Assembly: GCF_014192515.1 (NCBI RefSeq)
Contig: NZ_JACHYB010000002.1
Span: forward strand, 682,001-746,000
DNA length: 64,000 nt
Direction of reading: 5' to 3'
Source of the DNA: Microbacter margulisiae
GTDB lineage: Bacteria > Bacteroidota > Bacteroidia > Bacteroidales > Paludibacteraceae
Shown here: positions 35,848 to 47,612 of the stretch, piece by piece
Position numbering within the stretch: the first letter of the stretch is position 1
How the letters are laid out: each line of letters starts with the position of its first letter
Notes under the pieces: generated by a model
What the model saw: only the letters and a program-made list of their open reading frames with translations
What the model was told of the DNA's origin: nothing
The model's database searches: none
Translations under genes and position numbers: made by a program

Positions 35848-37890
35848 ATGGCTCAACAATTTAAACGAACACTAATCACTACTGCACTGCCCTATGCCAA
35901 CGGGCCTGTACACATCGGCCACCTGGCAGGCGTATACGTACCTGCCGACATTTATGCACGTTATCTCCGGCTCAGGGGAGAAGAAGTAATCATGATCGGA
36001 GGCTCCGACGAACACGGGGTTCCCATCACCATCAAAGCCCGCAATGAAGGCATCTCCCCTCAGGCAGTAGTCGACCGGTACCACTCTATCATCAAGCGTT
36101 CGTTCGAAGAATTCGGCATATCATTCGACATCTATTCCCGCACAACTTCCCGTATTCACCACCAGACCGCTTCTGACTTTTTCAAGACACTCTATGACAA
36201 AGGTGAATTCATCACCAAGACCTCCGAGCAATATTACGATGAAGAAGCACAACAGTTCCTTGCCGACCGCTACATCACTGGCCAATGCCCCCATTGCGGC
36301 AACGAAAGAGCTTATGGCGACCAGTGCGAATCATGCGGCACATCGCTCAGTCCGCTCGACCTGATCAACCCAAAGTCAGCTATCAGCGGCAGCAGTCCCG
36401 TGCTGAAGGAAACCACCCACTGGTATCTTCCTCTCGACAAGCACGAAGCATGGCTGCGCGAATGGATTCTCGAAAACCATAAAGAATGGAAACCCAACGT
36501 GTACGGGCAGTGCAAATCGTGGCTGGATATGGGACTGCAACCCCGCGCCGTAAGTCGCGACCTCGACTGGGGCGTTCCCGTTCCCCTCGAAGATGCCAAG
36601 GGCAAAGTGCTCTACGTCTGGTTCGATGCCCCGATAGGCTACATCTCCAACACAAAAGAATTACTCCCCGACACATGGGAAAAATGGTGGAAAGACCCGG
36701 AAACCAAGATGGTACATTTCATTGGGAAAGACAACATCGTCTTTCATTGCATCGTCTTCCCCTCAATGCTCAAAGCCGAAGGTTCTTATATTCTACCCGA
36801 TAACGTTCCGGCAAATGAGTTTCTTAACCTCGAAGGGGACAAAATATCCACTTCCCGCAACTGGGCAGTGTGGCTCCACGAATACCTTGAAGAATTTCCC
36901 GGCAAGCAGGATGTGTTGCGCTACGTACTCACCGCCAACGCTCCCGAAACCAAGGACAACGACTTCACATGGAAAGACTTTCAGGCACGCAACAACAACG
37001 AGTTGGTAGCCATATTCGGTAACTTTGTAAACCGCGCACTGGTGCTGACACAAAAATATTTTGACGGGAAAGTACCTGCAAAAGGCAACTTCAACGAATA
37101 TGACCAACAAACGATAAACGAATTCGTAGCCGTCAAAGCTGAAATGGAGCATCTGCTCGACACCTACCGGTTCCGCGATGCGTTGAAGGAAGCGATGAAT
37201 CTCGCCCGTATCGGCAATAAATACCTGGCTGACATGGAGCCCTGGAAGCTGGCCAAAACAGATATGTCCCGCGTCGCCACCATCATGAACCTGAGCCTGC
37301 AGATTACAGCCAACCTTGCCATAGCATTTGAACCGTTCCTACCTTTCTCAGCAGAAAAACTGCGCGACATGATCGGCTTGCAACAATGGGAATGGAGCGC
37401 CTTGGGAAGTTTCTCCCTTCTGCTCGAAGGCCATACATTGAACCAAGCTACCCTTCTTTTTGAAAAAATAGAGGATAACGTAGTAGAAGCCCAGATACAG
37501 AAACTGCTCAACACGAAAAAGGCCAACGAAGCAGCCGCCTTCAAAGCCAACCCTGTGAAAGAGAACGTGGCATTCGAAGACTTCACGAAAATGGATATCC
37601 GCGTGGGTACCGTCCTCGATTGCCAGAAAGTGCCGAAAGCCGACAAGCTGTTACAATTCCGCATTGCAGACGGATTACAGGAACGCACCATCCTGTCAGG
37701 CATTGCCAAATATTATCCCAATCCCGAAGAACTGATAGGGACACAAGTCTGTTTCATAGCTAACTTCGAGCCCAAGAAACTTCGTGGCGTTATGAGCGAA
37801 GGAATGATCCTTTCCGCTGAAGATGCCGACGGCAAACTAATATTGATTCAGCCGAGAGCGAAAGTCACCAACGGCGTGGAAGTGAAATAA
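35848..37890 (+). CDS. metG: Methionyl-tRNA synthetase
   Basis: A 680-residue class I aminoacyl-tRNA synthetase. The HIGH motif is at residues 22-25 (PVHIGHLAG). The connective peptide contains a four-Cys zinc knuckle (CPHCG...CESCG, ~148-164), and the KMSKS loop is KISTSRN (~331-337). A C-terminal tRNA-binding (EMAP-II/Trbp111) domain runs from ~575 to 680 ([21 protein letters not shown]). This is the dimeric long form. Codons are richer in C at third positions than in neighbouring genes, consistent with high expression. The TrmH-family gene begins 4 bp after its stop and is probably cotranscribed. Confidence 0.97.
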   Translation: MAQQFKRTLITTALPYANGPVHIGHLAGVYVPADIYARYLRLRGEEVIMIGGSDEHGVPITIKARNEGISPQAVVDRYHSIIKRSFEEFGISFDIYSRTTSRIHHQTASDFFKTLYDKGEFITKTSEQYYDEEAQQFLADRYITGQCPHCGNERAYGDQCESCGTSLSPLDLINPKSAISGSSPVLKETTHWYLPLDKHEAWLREWILENHKEWKPNVYGQCKSWLDMGLQPRAVSRDLDWGVPVPLEDAKGKVLYVWFDAPIGYISNTKELLPDTWEKWWKDPETKMVHFIGKDNIVFHCIVFPSMLKAEGSYILPDNVPANEFLNLEGDKISTSRNWAVWLHEYLEEFPGKQDVLRYVLTANAPETKDNDFTWKDFQARNNNELVAIFGNFVNRALVLTQKYFDGKVPAKGNFNEYDQQTINEFVAVKAEMEHLLDTYRFRDALKEAMNLARIGNKYLADMEPWKLAKTDMSRVATIMNLSLQITANLAIAFEPFLPFSAEKLRDMIGLQQWEWSALGSFSLLLEGHTLNQATLLFEKIEDNVVEAQIQKLLNTKKANEAAAFKANPVKENVAFEDFTKMDIRVGTVLDCQKVPKADKLLQFRIADGLQERTILSGIAKYYPNPEELIGTQVCFIANFEPKKLRGVMSEGMILSAEDADGKLILIQPRAKVTNGVEVK

Positions 37891-37894
37891 AACG

Positions 37895-38434
37895 ATGCGT
37901 AAACTTAAGATAACGGAACTCAATCGTCTTTCCACAGACGAATTCAAGGAGGCAGAGAAACTTCCCCTGGTGGTAGTTCTCGACAACGTACGCAGCCTGC
38001 ACAATGTGGGTTCCGTATTTCGCACAGCCGATGCTTACCTGATACAAGCCGTTTATCTTTGCGGCATTACGGCACAACCTCCTCATGCCGAAATTCATAA
38101 ATCAGCCCTTGGAGCAGAGTTTTCTGTCGACTGGTATTATTTTAGACAGACAGAAGATGCCGTTGTTCAGTTACAAAAAGAGGGCTACACTGTTTTTGCC
38201 ATTGAACAGGCTGAAGGAAGTATCATGCTCAATCATTTACATTTACAAACAGGACAAAAATATGCCGTCATCCTCGGAAACGAAGTAAAAGGTGTTCAAC
38301 AGGATGTTGTGGATATGTGCCAAGGTTGCATTGAATTACCACAATATGGCACTAAGCATTCACTCAACGTTTCCGTTACAGCCGGCATCGTAATATGGGA
38401 GTTCTTCAGGGAAATGACGTACAATAATAACTAG
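37895..38434 (+). CDS. TrmH/SpoU-family RNA 2'-O-methyltransferase
   Basis: A 179-residue SPOUT enzyme. The three SpoU motifs are present: motif 1 DNVRSLHNVGSVFRTADA (~30-47), motif 2 YAVILGNEVKGV (~121-132), and motif 3 CIELPQYGTKHSLNVSVTAGIVIWEF (~143-168), which form the deep trefoil knot and the S-adenosylmethionine pocket. It lacks the extra N-terminal L30-like substrate-binding domain seen in RlmB, so a tRNA or small rRNA target is likely, but which one is not clear. It begins 4 bp after metG; translational coupling is probable. Confidence 0.92.
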   Translation: MRKLKITELNRLSTDEFKEAEKLPLVVVLDNVRSLHNVGSVFRTADAYLIQAVYLCGITAQPPHAEIHKSALGAEFSVDWYYFRQTEDAVVQLQKEGYTVFAIEQAEGSIMLNHLHLQTGQKYAVILGNEVKGVQQDVVDMCQGCIELPQYGTKHSLNVSVTAGIVIWEFFREMTYNNN

Positions 38435-38506
38435 GCAATCACTGCGTATGCTTTCCTTTTTTTCAAAGAAACATGTAACTTAGCTGCACTTTTCAACAAA
38501 ACGAAT

Positions 38507-40435
38507 ATGACACAAACAAGAAAACAAGTTCCTTTTGGTATTATCGGACTTATCGTCGCCATCGGCATTGTGTACGGTGACATCGGCACCTCCCCTCTCT
38601 ATGTGATGCAGGCTATTTACGACGGCCTGCCCAAAGCATACCTGAATGCAAATGCCATTATCGGAGCGCTTTCATGTATCATCTGGACACTGACGCTACA
38701 AACCACTGTCAAATATGTCATTATTACGTTACGGGCCAATAATAAGGGAGAAGGTGGCATCATGTCGCTGTTCGCCTTAATTCGGAAAAAATACCGTTGG
38801 GCCTACATCATCGCTGCCATCGGAGCAGCCACCCTACTTGCCGACGGCGTTATCACGCCTTCTATTACAGTGATTTCGGCTATAGAAGGTGTGCATGGCG
38901 TTTTATCAGTTGTCCCCATTATCCCTGTAACGATTGCCATTCTACTTGTGTTGTTTCTTATTCAACCTTTCGGGACGGCCTGGCTCGGTAAATATTTCGG
39001 CAGCATCATGCTAATTTGGTTTTCCATGCTTGCCACATTAGGAATCATCGGATTCTTACAATATCCGGAAATAGCAAAAGCATTTAATCCAATATATGCT
39101 TTCCGGTTCTTGCGGGAAGTTCCAAGCGCCTATGTCATCTTAGGTGCCGTATTTCTGGCTACTACAGGAGCAGAAGCCCTCTATTCGGATCTTGGACATT
39201 GCGGGATGAACAATATACGAGTCTCATGGATCTTTGTCAAATCATCGCTCATCCTTAATTATCTGGGACAAGGCGCTTGGATCCTGACTCACGCTTCATC
39301 CATGTCAGGCTCAGTTAATCCTTTCTTTGCCATGATGCCTACTTGGTTTTCACCTTTTGGGGTACTCATGGCCACCTTAGCAGCAATTATAGCCAGTCAG
39401 GCTATGATCAGTGGATCATATACCATTATCAGCGAAGCTATTTCAATGGATATCTGGCCAAATATCTATATTAAATATCCTACCGAAGTAAAAGGGCAGA
39501 TGTATATCCCTATGGTTAATTACATTCTGCTAACGCTATGCCTTGCCATTGTATTGGCATTCCGATCGTCCAACAATATGGAAGCAGCCTACGGATTATC
39601 CATCACTATCACCATGCTGATGACAACCATGTTGCTTTTCCTCTATTTCAGAATGCAGCATATTTCATTATGGATCAGCATTACCATCACAGCATTCTTC
39701 TTAACAGTAGAAACAAACTTTCTGATTGCAAACCTGAATAAATTTGCTCACGGAGGTTTTGCAACTATTATTATTGCAGGCATTATATTCGTATTTATGT
39801 ATGTGTGGTACAACGGTCGTCGAATTAAAAACCGCGCCGTAACCTATCAGCCCATCAAATCAACCATTCCTGTTTTGGAAGAAATAAGTACAGACACCAC
39901 CATTCCGAAATTTGCCACTCACCTGGTGTATGTGACTCGGGCAAAATATCCAAATGAAATAGAACGAAAAGTAATTTACTCATTAATCCACCTGCTCCCC
40001 AAGAGAGCTGACACCTATTGGTTTGTATATCTTTCACGCAGTGACGAACCTTATGAATTCAGTTATACGGTTAAGACGTTTTCTCAGCAAAAGATATTCC
40101 GTATCGATATCAATGCAGGCTTTAAGTTAGGGATCCATATCGATAAATATATCCGCCAGATTGCACTGGAAATGGAAGAAAAGGGCATGGTTTCTCTGGC
40201 AAGCCGTTATCCATCATTGTATAATCATCACATTGGAGGTGATTTCAGATTTGTGGTTGTGGAACGTATTTTACAGGGAGACACAAAACTGCCACCTGTC
40301 AAGAAAACAATTCTTTCCTTTTATTATTTCATGAAACGATTCTCTACTTCGGATACACAAATACTGGGGCTTGACCCAACCAGTGTAACGGTAGAAAGTG
40401 TACCTCTGTTTAGCGTGATGCCTGATGAACAATAG
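38507..40435 (+). CDS. kup: KUP/HAK/KT potassium transporter
   Basis: A 642-residue inner-membrane K+ uptake protein. The family signature GIVYGDIGTSPLYVMQ (~20-35) and GEGGIMSLFALIRKKY (~77-92) are present. Twelve hydrophobic segments fill residues ~10-440, followed by a ~200-residue cytoplasmic C-terminal domain. Length fits the family (620-650). The response-regulator gene starts 22 bp downstream and may be cotranscribed. Upstream, TAACTTAG near 38477 is a one-mismatch -7 box and was not called as a feature. Confidence 0.95.
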   Translation: MTQTRKQVPFGIIGLIVAIGIVYGDIGTSPLYVMQAIYDGLPKAYLNANAIIGALSCIIWTLTLQTTVKYVIITLRANNKGEGGIMSLFALIRKKYRWAYIIAAIGAATLLADGVITPSITVISAIEGVHGVLSVVPIIPVTIAILLVLFLIQPFGTAWLGKYFGSIMLIWFSMLATLGIIGFLQYPEIAKAFNPIYAFRFLREVPSAYVILGAVFLATTGAEALYSDLGHCGMNNIRVSWIFVKSSLILNYLGQGAWILTHASSMSGSVNPFFAMMPTWFSPFGVLMATLAAIIASQAMISGSYTIISEAISMDIWPNIYIKYPTEVKGQMYIPMVNYILLTLCLAIVLAFRSSNNMEAAYGLSITITMLMTTMLLFLYFRMQHISLWISITITAFFLTVETNFLIANLNKFAHGGFATIIIAGIIFVFMYVWYNGRRIKNRAVTYQPIKSTIPVLEEISTDTTIPKFATHLVYVTRAKYPNEIERKVIYSLIHLLPKRADTYWFVYLSRSDEPYEFSYTVKTFSQQKIFRIDINAGFKLGIHIDKYIRQIALEMEEKGMVSLASRYPSLYNHHIGGDFRFVVVERILQGDTKLPPVKKTILSFYYFMKRFSTSDTQILGLDPTSVTVESVPLFSVMPDEQ

Positions 40436-40457
40436 TTTGTAACATACACAGCATGAT

Positions 40458-41111
40458 ATGAATAAAGTGGCATTCATCTTGTTTGATAATCAGGAAATCA
40501 CACATTTGGGAATAAAAACGCTTCTTGCGAAAACATTTCCTTCTCATGTCACGACCGATGTTTACACAAAAAGTGATTTACGCACCGTCTTACGACAAAC
40601 TTCAGAAACAATTGTTATTCTGGATTATACGCTTGCCGACTTTAATGATATAGGGGAGTTGCTCAACATGGCTCAACGATATCCTTTAACCCGATGGATT
40701 ATTTTTTCGGATGAATTGAGTCTGGAGTTTCTGAGACGTATCGACACCTCATCTGAGACTATCAGCGTGTTATTGAAAGAAGCCTCATTAGATGAGTGTA
40801 AAACGGCTATTCGGCTAAATATAGCACAGAAACGTTATTTGGATGAAAGAACAATTCAGACGATAGCAGAAAATAACCTTGATTACAGTCAGAATAAACC
40901 TATCCTGAGTGAAACAGAACAATCCATTCTGCGCATGATGTCGCTTGGAAAAACAACGAAAGAAATTGCTGCAGAGAAGAATCTGAGTTTTCATACCATC
41001 AATACACACCGAAAAAACATCTTTCATAAGTTAGAAGTCAATAACATCCATGAGGCTACAAAATATGCACTCCGGGCCGGAATTCTTTCTGTCGCCGAAT
41101 ACATGATATGA
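40458..41111 (+). CDS. NarL/LuxR-type response regulator
   Basis: A 217-residue DNA-binding regulator. The N-terminal receiver-like domain (~1-120) has Asp10 at the acidic pocket, the probable phospho-acceptor Asp56 in VILDYTLAD and Lys107 in VLLKEAS. Asn11 replaces the usual second acidic residue. The C-terminal LuxR helix-turn-helix (LSETEQSILRMMSLGKTTKEIA, then TINTHRKNIFHKLEVNN) spans ~150-210. No histidine kinase is nearby, so its partner is elsewhere. The position 22 bp after kup and 30 bp before thiamine pyrophosphokinase is probably operon-linked but functionally unexplained. Confidence 0.9.
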   Translation: MNKVAFILFDNQEITHLGIKTLLAKTFPSHVTTDVYTKSDLRTVLRQTSETIVILDYTLADFNDIGELLNMAQRYPLTRWIIFSDELSLEFLRRIDTSSETISVLLKEASLDECKTAIRLNIAQKRYLDERTIQTIAENNLDYSQNKPILSETEQSILRMMSLGKTTKEIAAEKNLSFHTINTHRKNIFHKLEVNNIHEATKYALRAGILSVAEYMI

Positions 41112-41141
41112 AGACCTGCATGGATTTAGCCAATACTGATT

Positions 41142-41771
41142 ATGACTCAATCCTCAATTTCATACGTTCTTTTAGCAGATGGGCTCTTTCCTTCTCATCC
41201 ACAAGCCCTGGCATGTTTAGAAAAAGCGCATAAGATAGTTTGCTGTGATGGCGCATCGCAAAAATTACTCGATTTTGGGAAGGAACCCGATTATATTGTA
41301 GGTGATTTCGACAGTATCAGTCCAGAGGTGAGAGTCCGTTTTCATGATCGATTGGTACATAGTCCTGATCAGGAAACAAACGATCTGACCAAAGGATTTC
41401 GTTTTTGTCTGGGACAAGACGCTTCAAATATCACTATTCTGGGAGCTACAGGATTACGCGAAGATCACACACTGGGAAACATTTCTCTTTTGGCCGATTA
41501 TGCCACATATCTTCCCTCTATTCGTATGATGACCGATTTTGGTATTTTCATCGTCGTTAGTGATTCCAAAATAATTAAAAGCTATCCCGGACAACAAATC
41601 TCTTTATTCTCCATTGATCCTACCCAACAAATTACATCTTATGGATTAAAATATCCATTGAACAATAGACCACTGACAAATTGGTGGCAAGGAACCCTGA
41701 ACGAGAGTTTAACCGATTCTTTTCGACTGGACATTTCCCATGGCAGTCTTCTCATTTTTCAATGTTATTGA
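41142..41771 (+). CDS. Thiamine pyrophosphokinase
   Basis: A 209-residue enzyme transferring pyrophosphate from ATP to thiamine to make thiamine diphosphate. The catalytic domain has the family motifs CCDGASQKLLDFG (~36-48), YIVGDFDSISPE (~52-63), PDQETNDLTKGFRF (~76-89) and LGATGLREDHTLGN (~100-113), which together bind ATP and Mg2+. The C-terminal ~70 residues form the thiamine-binding beta domain. It follows the response regulator by 30 bp. Thiamine salvage fits the absence of other thiamine genes here. Confidence 0.92.
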   Translation: MTQSSISYVLLADGLFPSHPQALACLEKAHKIVCCDGASQKLLDFGKEPDYIVGDFDSISPEVRVRFHDRLVHSPDQETNDLTKGFRFCLGQDASNITILGATGLREDHTLGNISLLADYATYLPSIRMMTDFGIFIVVSDSKIIKSYPGQQISLFSIDPTQQITSYGLKYPLNNRPLTNWWQGTLNESLTDSFRLDISHGSLLIFQCY

Positions 41772-41832
41772 TTTTCGATTTAAAAGGATAAAAAGCCATA
41801 ATGCTGCTTCTGATGTTCTATTAGCTAAAAAT

Positions 41833-41848
41833 TACCATGATCATGGTA
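41833..41848. promoter_or_regulatory. 16-bp perfect palindrome TACCATGATCATGGTA
   Basis: It lies immediately upstream of the -33 element of metY, an ideal place for a transcription factor. It is not followed by a T-run. The regulator is unknown; a sulfur or methionine-responsive factor is a guess. Confidence 0.6.
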
Positions 41849-43213
<1,365 letters not shown>

Positions 43214-43225
43214 ACAAGACATATT

Positions 43226-44182
43226 ATGACAACAACAAGAATAGCTTCTCAGTTGACCGATTTAATCGGTAACACACCATTACTGGAAGCAAAGCACTTC
43301 AGTAAAAATCATGGTTTAAAGAATCCTCTTATTCTGAAATTAGAATTTTTCAATCCCGGAGGTAGTGTCAAAGACCGTATCGCTAATGCGATGATTCAGG
43401 CAGCAGAAGAGAATGGGACTTTAAAACCTGGAGCAACCATCATTGAACCCACAAGCGGGAATACCGGCATTGGGCTAGCATGGGTAGCAACCGTAAAAGG
43501 GTATCATCTGATCCTCACCATGCCGGAAACAATGAGTATTGAAAGACGCAACTTATTGAAAGCATTAGGCGCAGAAATCGTATTGACTCCGGGTCCGGAA
43601 GGTATGAAAGGGGCAATCCGTGTAGCTAATGAATTGAAAGAAAAAACCCCGGGAGCAGTCATTCTACAGCAGTTTGAAAACCCCGCTAATCCAATCATAC
43701 ACAAAAAGACAACTGGAGAAGAAATCTGGAGAGATACAGAAGGACATGTGGATATTTTTGTGGCTGGAGTAGGCACAGGAGGCACGGTGACTGGTGTTGG
43801 CGAAACACTAAAGACACATAATCCAAACGTCCAAATTGTAGCCGTAGAGCCTAAAAATTCACCCGTATTGTCAGGTGGATCTCCGGGGCCCCACAAAATT
43901 CAAGGCATTGGGGCAGGATTTCAGCCGGTCAATTACGAACCACGCTGGGTAGACCATATTGTTCAGGTAAGTGATGACGATGCCATCAAAACAAGCCGTG
44001 AATTGGCACGCACAGAAGGGCTTCTCGTTGGTATCTCTGCCGGAGCAGCTGTATTTGCAGCTTTACAAATCGCTAAGCTACCCGAAAATGCAGATAAAAT
44101 GGTAGTCACTTTACTTCCGGATACAGGCGAACGCTATTTATCAACAGTTCTATACGCCTTCGAAGAATATCCGATTGATTAA
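43226..44182 (+). CDS. cysK: Cysteine synthase A
   Basis: A 318-residue PLP enzyme that joins sulfide with O-acetylserine to form cysteine. The PLP lysine lies in NPGGSVKDRIANAM (~45-58), the substrate loop is EPTSGNTGIGLAW (~74-86), and the phosphate-binding glycine loop is GVGTGGTVTGVG (~181-192). Full length for CysK (about 310). It shares the metY promoter. It converges with the meaB-type gene with only 8 bp between stops and no clear terminator there. Confidence 0.96.
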   Translation: MTTTRIASQLTDLIGNTPLLEAKHFSKNHGLKNPLILKLEFFNPGGSVKDRIANAMIQAAEENGTLKPGATIIEPTSGNTGIGLAWVATVKGYHLILTMPETMSIERRNLLKALGAEIVLTPGPEGMKGAIRVANELKEKTPGAVILQQFENPANPIIHKKTTGEEIWRDTEGHVDIFVAGVGTGGTVTGVGETLKTHNPNVQIVAVEPKNSPVLSGGSPGPHKIQGIGAGFQPVNYEPRWVDHIVQVSDDDAIKTSRELARTEGLLVGISAGAAVFAALQIAKLPENADKMVVTLLPDTGERYLSTVLYAFEEYPID

Positions 44183-44190
44183 AAAGCGGG

Positions 44191-45300
44191 TTATACCTTC
44201 TGCTTCAATAATTGATTGAAATAAAGATCAAGTAAACGGGAAGCTGCGGCAAAAGAGAAAATTTCATTTGCAAAAATCTTTTGTTCATATTCCTTCAACC
44301 AACGGGCAATATTAGGATCATTATAAAAATGATTTTTAAGTTGCTCGTTGATTGCTTCATACATCCAGTAAGTCGCCTGTTGTGTCCTATTGCGTTGAAA
44401 GAAACCATTGTCTTTAACAAAATCAATATAACTCAGAATCATAGCCCAAATAACATCTATATTCGTATGATTCATAGCCGAGCAAGTCATTACTTTAGGT
44501 GTCCATCCGGATTCCGGCAAAGGAAACATATGTAAAGCATTTACCAATTGGGCTTTGGTAAGGTTCACCCGTTCCAGGTTGCCTTCTTCTGCCTTATTAA
44601 TGGCTATTCCATCCACCATTTCCATGATTCCCCGTTTGATCCCCTGCAGTTCATCACCAGTACCGGCTACTTGTAACAACAAAAAGAAATCGACCATAGA
44701 ATGAACAACCGTTTCCGATTGACCAACACCCATTGTCTCCACAAAAATAGTATTAAAACCTGCCGCCTCACACAACAGAATTGTTTCTCGCGTTTTACGG
44801 GCAACGCCTCCCAATGTGCCTGCCGATGGCGAAGGCCGGATAAATGCATTAGGTTGCCGTGACAGTTCTATCATACGGGTTTTATCCCCTAGTATGCTCC
44901 CTTTTGTCCTTTCACTGCTGGGGTCAATAGCCAAAACAGCCAGTTGATGACCTTGCTGAACCAGAAACATTCCCAAGGCCTCTATAAAAGTACTTTTTCC
45001 AGCTCCGGGCACTCCGGTAATCCCTATTTTAATCGAATTTCCTGAATAGGGAAGACATCTCTCTATAATTTCCTGAGCAATGATCTCATGCTCTGGAAGT
45101 TCACTCTCAATTAACGTTACAGCCTGACTCAGAATTACCCGATTTCCCTTAACAATACCGTCTACAATTTCAGCAGCAGAATATTGTTTTCTTTTCTTTA
45201 TCCGTTGGGATTGCAAATAAGGATTCACACTCGGCGGTTGTACAATTCCATCGTTTACAACAAGCCCTTTATACTTCGGATCATTTTCAATGTGAGCCAT
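44191..45300 (-). CDS. meaB: MeaB/ArgK-type GTPase, methylmalonyl-CoA mutase chaperone
   Basis: A 369-residue G3E P-loop GTPase that loads and protects coenzyme B12 on methylmalonyl-CoA mutase. Walker A is GVPGAGKST (~96-104); IDPSSERTKGSILGDKTRM (~125-143) is the MeaB-specific switch region, and NKAEEGNLERV (NKAE, guanine specificity) is at ~234. The C-terminal dimerisation arm is present. The mutase subunits are not in the window. It implies the succinate-propionate pathway usual in Bacteroidales. It is convergent with cysK. Confidence 0.94.
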   Translation of the reverse strand: MAHIENDPKYKGLVVNDGIVQPPSVNPYLQSQRIKKRKQYSAAEIVDGIVKGNRVILSQAVTLIESELPEHEIIAQEIIERCLPYSGNSIKIGITGVPGAGKSTFIEALGMFLVQQGHQLAVLAIDPSSERTKGSILGDKTRMIELSRQPNAFIRPSPSAGTLGGVARKTRETILLCEAAGFNTIFVETMGVGQSETVVHSMVDFFLLLQVAGTGDELQGIKRGIMEMVDGIAINKAEEGNLERVNLTKAQLVNALHMFPLPESGWTPKVMTCSAMNHTNIDVIWAMILSYIDFVKDNGFFQRNRTQQATYWMYEAINEQLKNHFYNDPNIARWLKEYEQKIFANEIFSFAAASRLLDLYFNQLLKQKV

Positions 45301-45365
45301 ATCAGGTAGTTTTACAGTATCATGTAATCAGGAAGCATCCTTAACAGAATGCTTACAAAAGTAAC

Positions 45366-45397
45366 AAAAAAAGCCGCCCTAAAACAGGCAGCTTTTT
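45366..45397 (-). terminator. rpsA terminator
   Basis: Read on the minus strand, AAAAAGCTGCC pairs with GGCGGCTTTTTTT across an 8-base loop, ending in a T-run 20 bp after the rpsA stop codon. Confidence 0.8.
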
Positions 45398-45417
45398 GTA
45401 ATATTGATAAAAACAGC

Positions 45418-47448
45418 TTATTCAGCTGCTTTTTCTTCTTCGCTGTTTTCAGAAGCAGCAGCTTTTTTAGCAACACGTTTTGCATGTGCTTCAGCAGCTT
45501 TCACAGCTTGTGTATGCTCTTCTTCCGACAATTGATCCTTCAAATCAGCCAATTGTTGAATATCACCTAATGTAGTTTTTTCATAAACTGGTGCAGTAGG
45601 AGCGCTGGAACCTGATTCGTCACCAGCGGATTTCCTTCCTCTCTTAGGAGATGATTCTTTCTTTTCTGCAGCTGGAGCAGCAGCACGTTGTTCATCTTCA
45701 TGAATGCGGCTATGCGAAACAATGATACGTTTTGCATCCTTATTGAATTCAATCACCTTGAACGGTAATTTTTCATCCAATTTAGCCGCAGTTCCGTCTT
45801 CTTTAATCAAATGTTTCGGAGTAGCAAAACCTTCAACACCATAAGGCAAAGCAACAACAGCGCCCTTATCTAACAATTCAATAATGGTTCCTTCGTGAAT
45901 ACTGTCTACTTTGAAGATTGTCTCGAAAACATCCCATGGATTTTCTTCCAGTTGCTTGTGGCCTAAGCTTAAACGACGATTATCCTTGTCGATTTCCAAG
46001 ACTACAACATCCATATTTGCCCCAATTTGGGTAAATTCGGATGGATGTTTAATCTTACGTGTCCATGAAAGATCGCTGATATGGATCAAGCCATCAACGC
46101 CTTCTTCAATTTCAACAAATACACCGAAGTTAGTAAAATTGCGGACGCGGGCAGTATGCTTCGAACCAACAGCATATTTTTCTTCAATATTAACCCAAGG
46201 ATCTTGTTTTAATTGTTTGATTCCTAATGACATCTTACGTTCGTCACGGTCAAGAGTCAAAATAACAGCTTCAACTTCGTCACCAACTTTCAGGAAGTCC
46301 TGAGCGCTACGTAAATGCTGGCTCCATGACATCTCCGAAACATGGATCAAACCTTCTACACCTGGCAAAATTTCAACAAAAGCGCCATAATCGGCAACAA
46401 CCACTACTTTGCCTTTTACTTTGTCTCCTACTTTCAGATCAGCATCCAAAGCGTCCCATGGGTGTGGAGTTAGTTGTTTCAATCCTAAAGCAATACGTTT
46501 CTTTTCGTTATCGAAATCAATAATAACTACGTTCAGTTTTTGATCCAGTTTCACTACTTCATCCGGATGTGAAACGCGACCCCAGGAAAGATCAGTAATG
46601 TGAATCAAACCATCAACACCTCCCAAATCGATAAATACACCGTAATTGGTAATATTCTTCACAGTACCTTCGAGTACTTGTCCCTTTTCGAGTTTTGAGA
46701 TAATTTCTTTCTTTTGTTGTTCAAGTTCAGCCTCAATTAATGCTTTGTGCGAAACAACAACATTCTTGAACTCATGATTGATTTTTACGACTTTGAATTC
46801 CATTGTTTTTCCAACAAACACATCGTAGTCGCGGATAGGACGAACATCAATTTGTGAGCCTGGCAAGAAAGCTTCAATGCCAAATACGTCAACAATCATA
46901 CCTCCTTTGGTACGGCATTTTACATAACCCTTGATTGTTTCGTCATTTTCAAGTGCTGCATTTACGCGATCCCACGAACGTGACGTACGTGCCTGTTTGT
47001 GGGAAAGGATAAGTTGACCTTTTTTATCTTCTTGGTTTTCAATATACACTTCTACTTTATCGCCGATCTTCAGATCAGGATTGTAGCGAAATTCGTTTAA
47101 AGAAATAATGCCATCCGATTTAAATCCGATATTGACCACTACTTCACGTTTGTTCATTGCAATGACAGTTCCTTCAACAACTTCTTTTTCCTTAATGGTA
47201 TTGAGGGTTGTGTCATATTGTTTTGTAAGCTCTGCACGGTTAGTAACCTGTATATCTCCTTTTTCATATACATCCCAATCAAAGTCTTCTGCAGGAGCAG
47301 TTACTTTTTGGGGTTCCTGTGTTGCTACCGGTTGAGTTGTTTCTTCAGCTTGCTGAGGCTGGTCGTTGGCTTCAACAGCTTGTTGTGTAGGTTCTTCAGC
47401 GGCGGAATTTTTTACATCTTCCACGATGTTTTCTTGTTGTTCTTCCAT
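45418..47448 (-). CDS. rpsA: 30S ribosomal protein S1
   Basis: A 676-residue RNA-binding protein that brings mRNA to the 30S subunit. Six S1 (OB-fold) domains follow one another from ~75 to ~585; domains 3-5 carry repeated motifs such as GVFIDLGGVDGLIHITDLSW, GAFVEILPGVEGLIHVSEMSW and GVFVEIEEGVDGLIHISDLSW. The first ~65 residues are an acidic Gln/Glu/Ala-rich extension and the last ~90 a charged Ala/Lys/Glu tail, both usual for Bacteroidota S1. In this phylum S1 matters more for initiation because Shine-Dalgarno sequences are rare. Confidence 0.97.
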   Translation of the reverse strand: MEEQQENIVEDVKNSAAEEPTQQAVEANDQPQQAEETTQPVATQEPQKVTAPAEDFDWDVYEKGDIQVTNRAELTKQYDTTLNTIKEKEVVEGTVIAMNKREVVVNIGFKSDGIISLNEFRYNPDLKIGDKVEVYIENQEDKKGQLILSHKQARTSRSWDRVNAALENDETIKGYVKCRTKGGMIVDVFGIEAFLPGSQIDVRPIRDYDVFVGKTMEFKVVKINHEFKNVVVSHKALIEAELEQQKKEIISKLEKGQVLEGTVKNITNYGVFIDLGGVDGLIHITDLSWGRVSHPDEVVKLDQKLNVVIIDFDNEKKRIALGLKQLTPHPWDALDADLKVGDKVKGKVVVVADYGAFVEILPGVEGLIHVSEMSWSQHLRSAQDFLKVGDEVEAVILTLDRDERKMSLGIKQLKQDPWVNIEEKYAVGSKHTARVRNFTNFGVFVEIEEGVDGLIHISDLSWTRKIKHPSEFTQIGANMDVVVLEIDKDNRRLSLGHKQLEENPWDVFETIFKVDSIHEGTIIELLDKGAVVALPYGVEGFATPKHLIKEDGTAAKLDEKLPFKVIEFNKDAKRIIVSHSRIHEDEQRAAAPAAEKKESSPKRGRKSAGDESGSSAPTAPVYEKTTLGDIQQLADLKDQLSEEEHTQAVKAAEAHAKRVAKKAAASENSEEEKAAE

Positions 47449-47508
47449 AAAATAAGAATAGAGTAACTGTTAATAAATTGGACATTATGTTGTCAAAAAA
47501 GCGAGTTG

Positions 47509-47540
47509 CAAAGTTAGAACTTAATTTTCTATCTACCAAA
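47509..47540 (-). promoter_or_regulatory. rpsA promoter
   Basis: A near-perfect consensus on the minus strand: -33 TTTG (47537-47540), 20 bp, -7 TAACTTTG (47509-47516). The leader is about 53 nt. Confidence 0.8.
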
Positions 47541-47612
47541 CAGAAAACAATACCCTTACAACTCCGGAATTCACGGGAACACTATCGGAAAGACCTACAG
47601 ACGACTCTTTTT

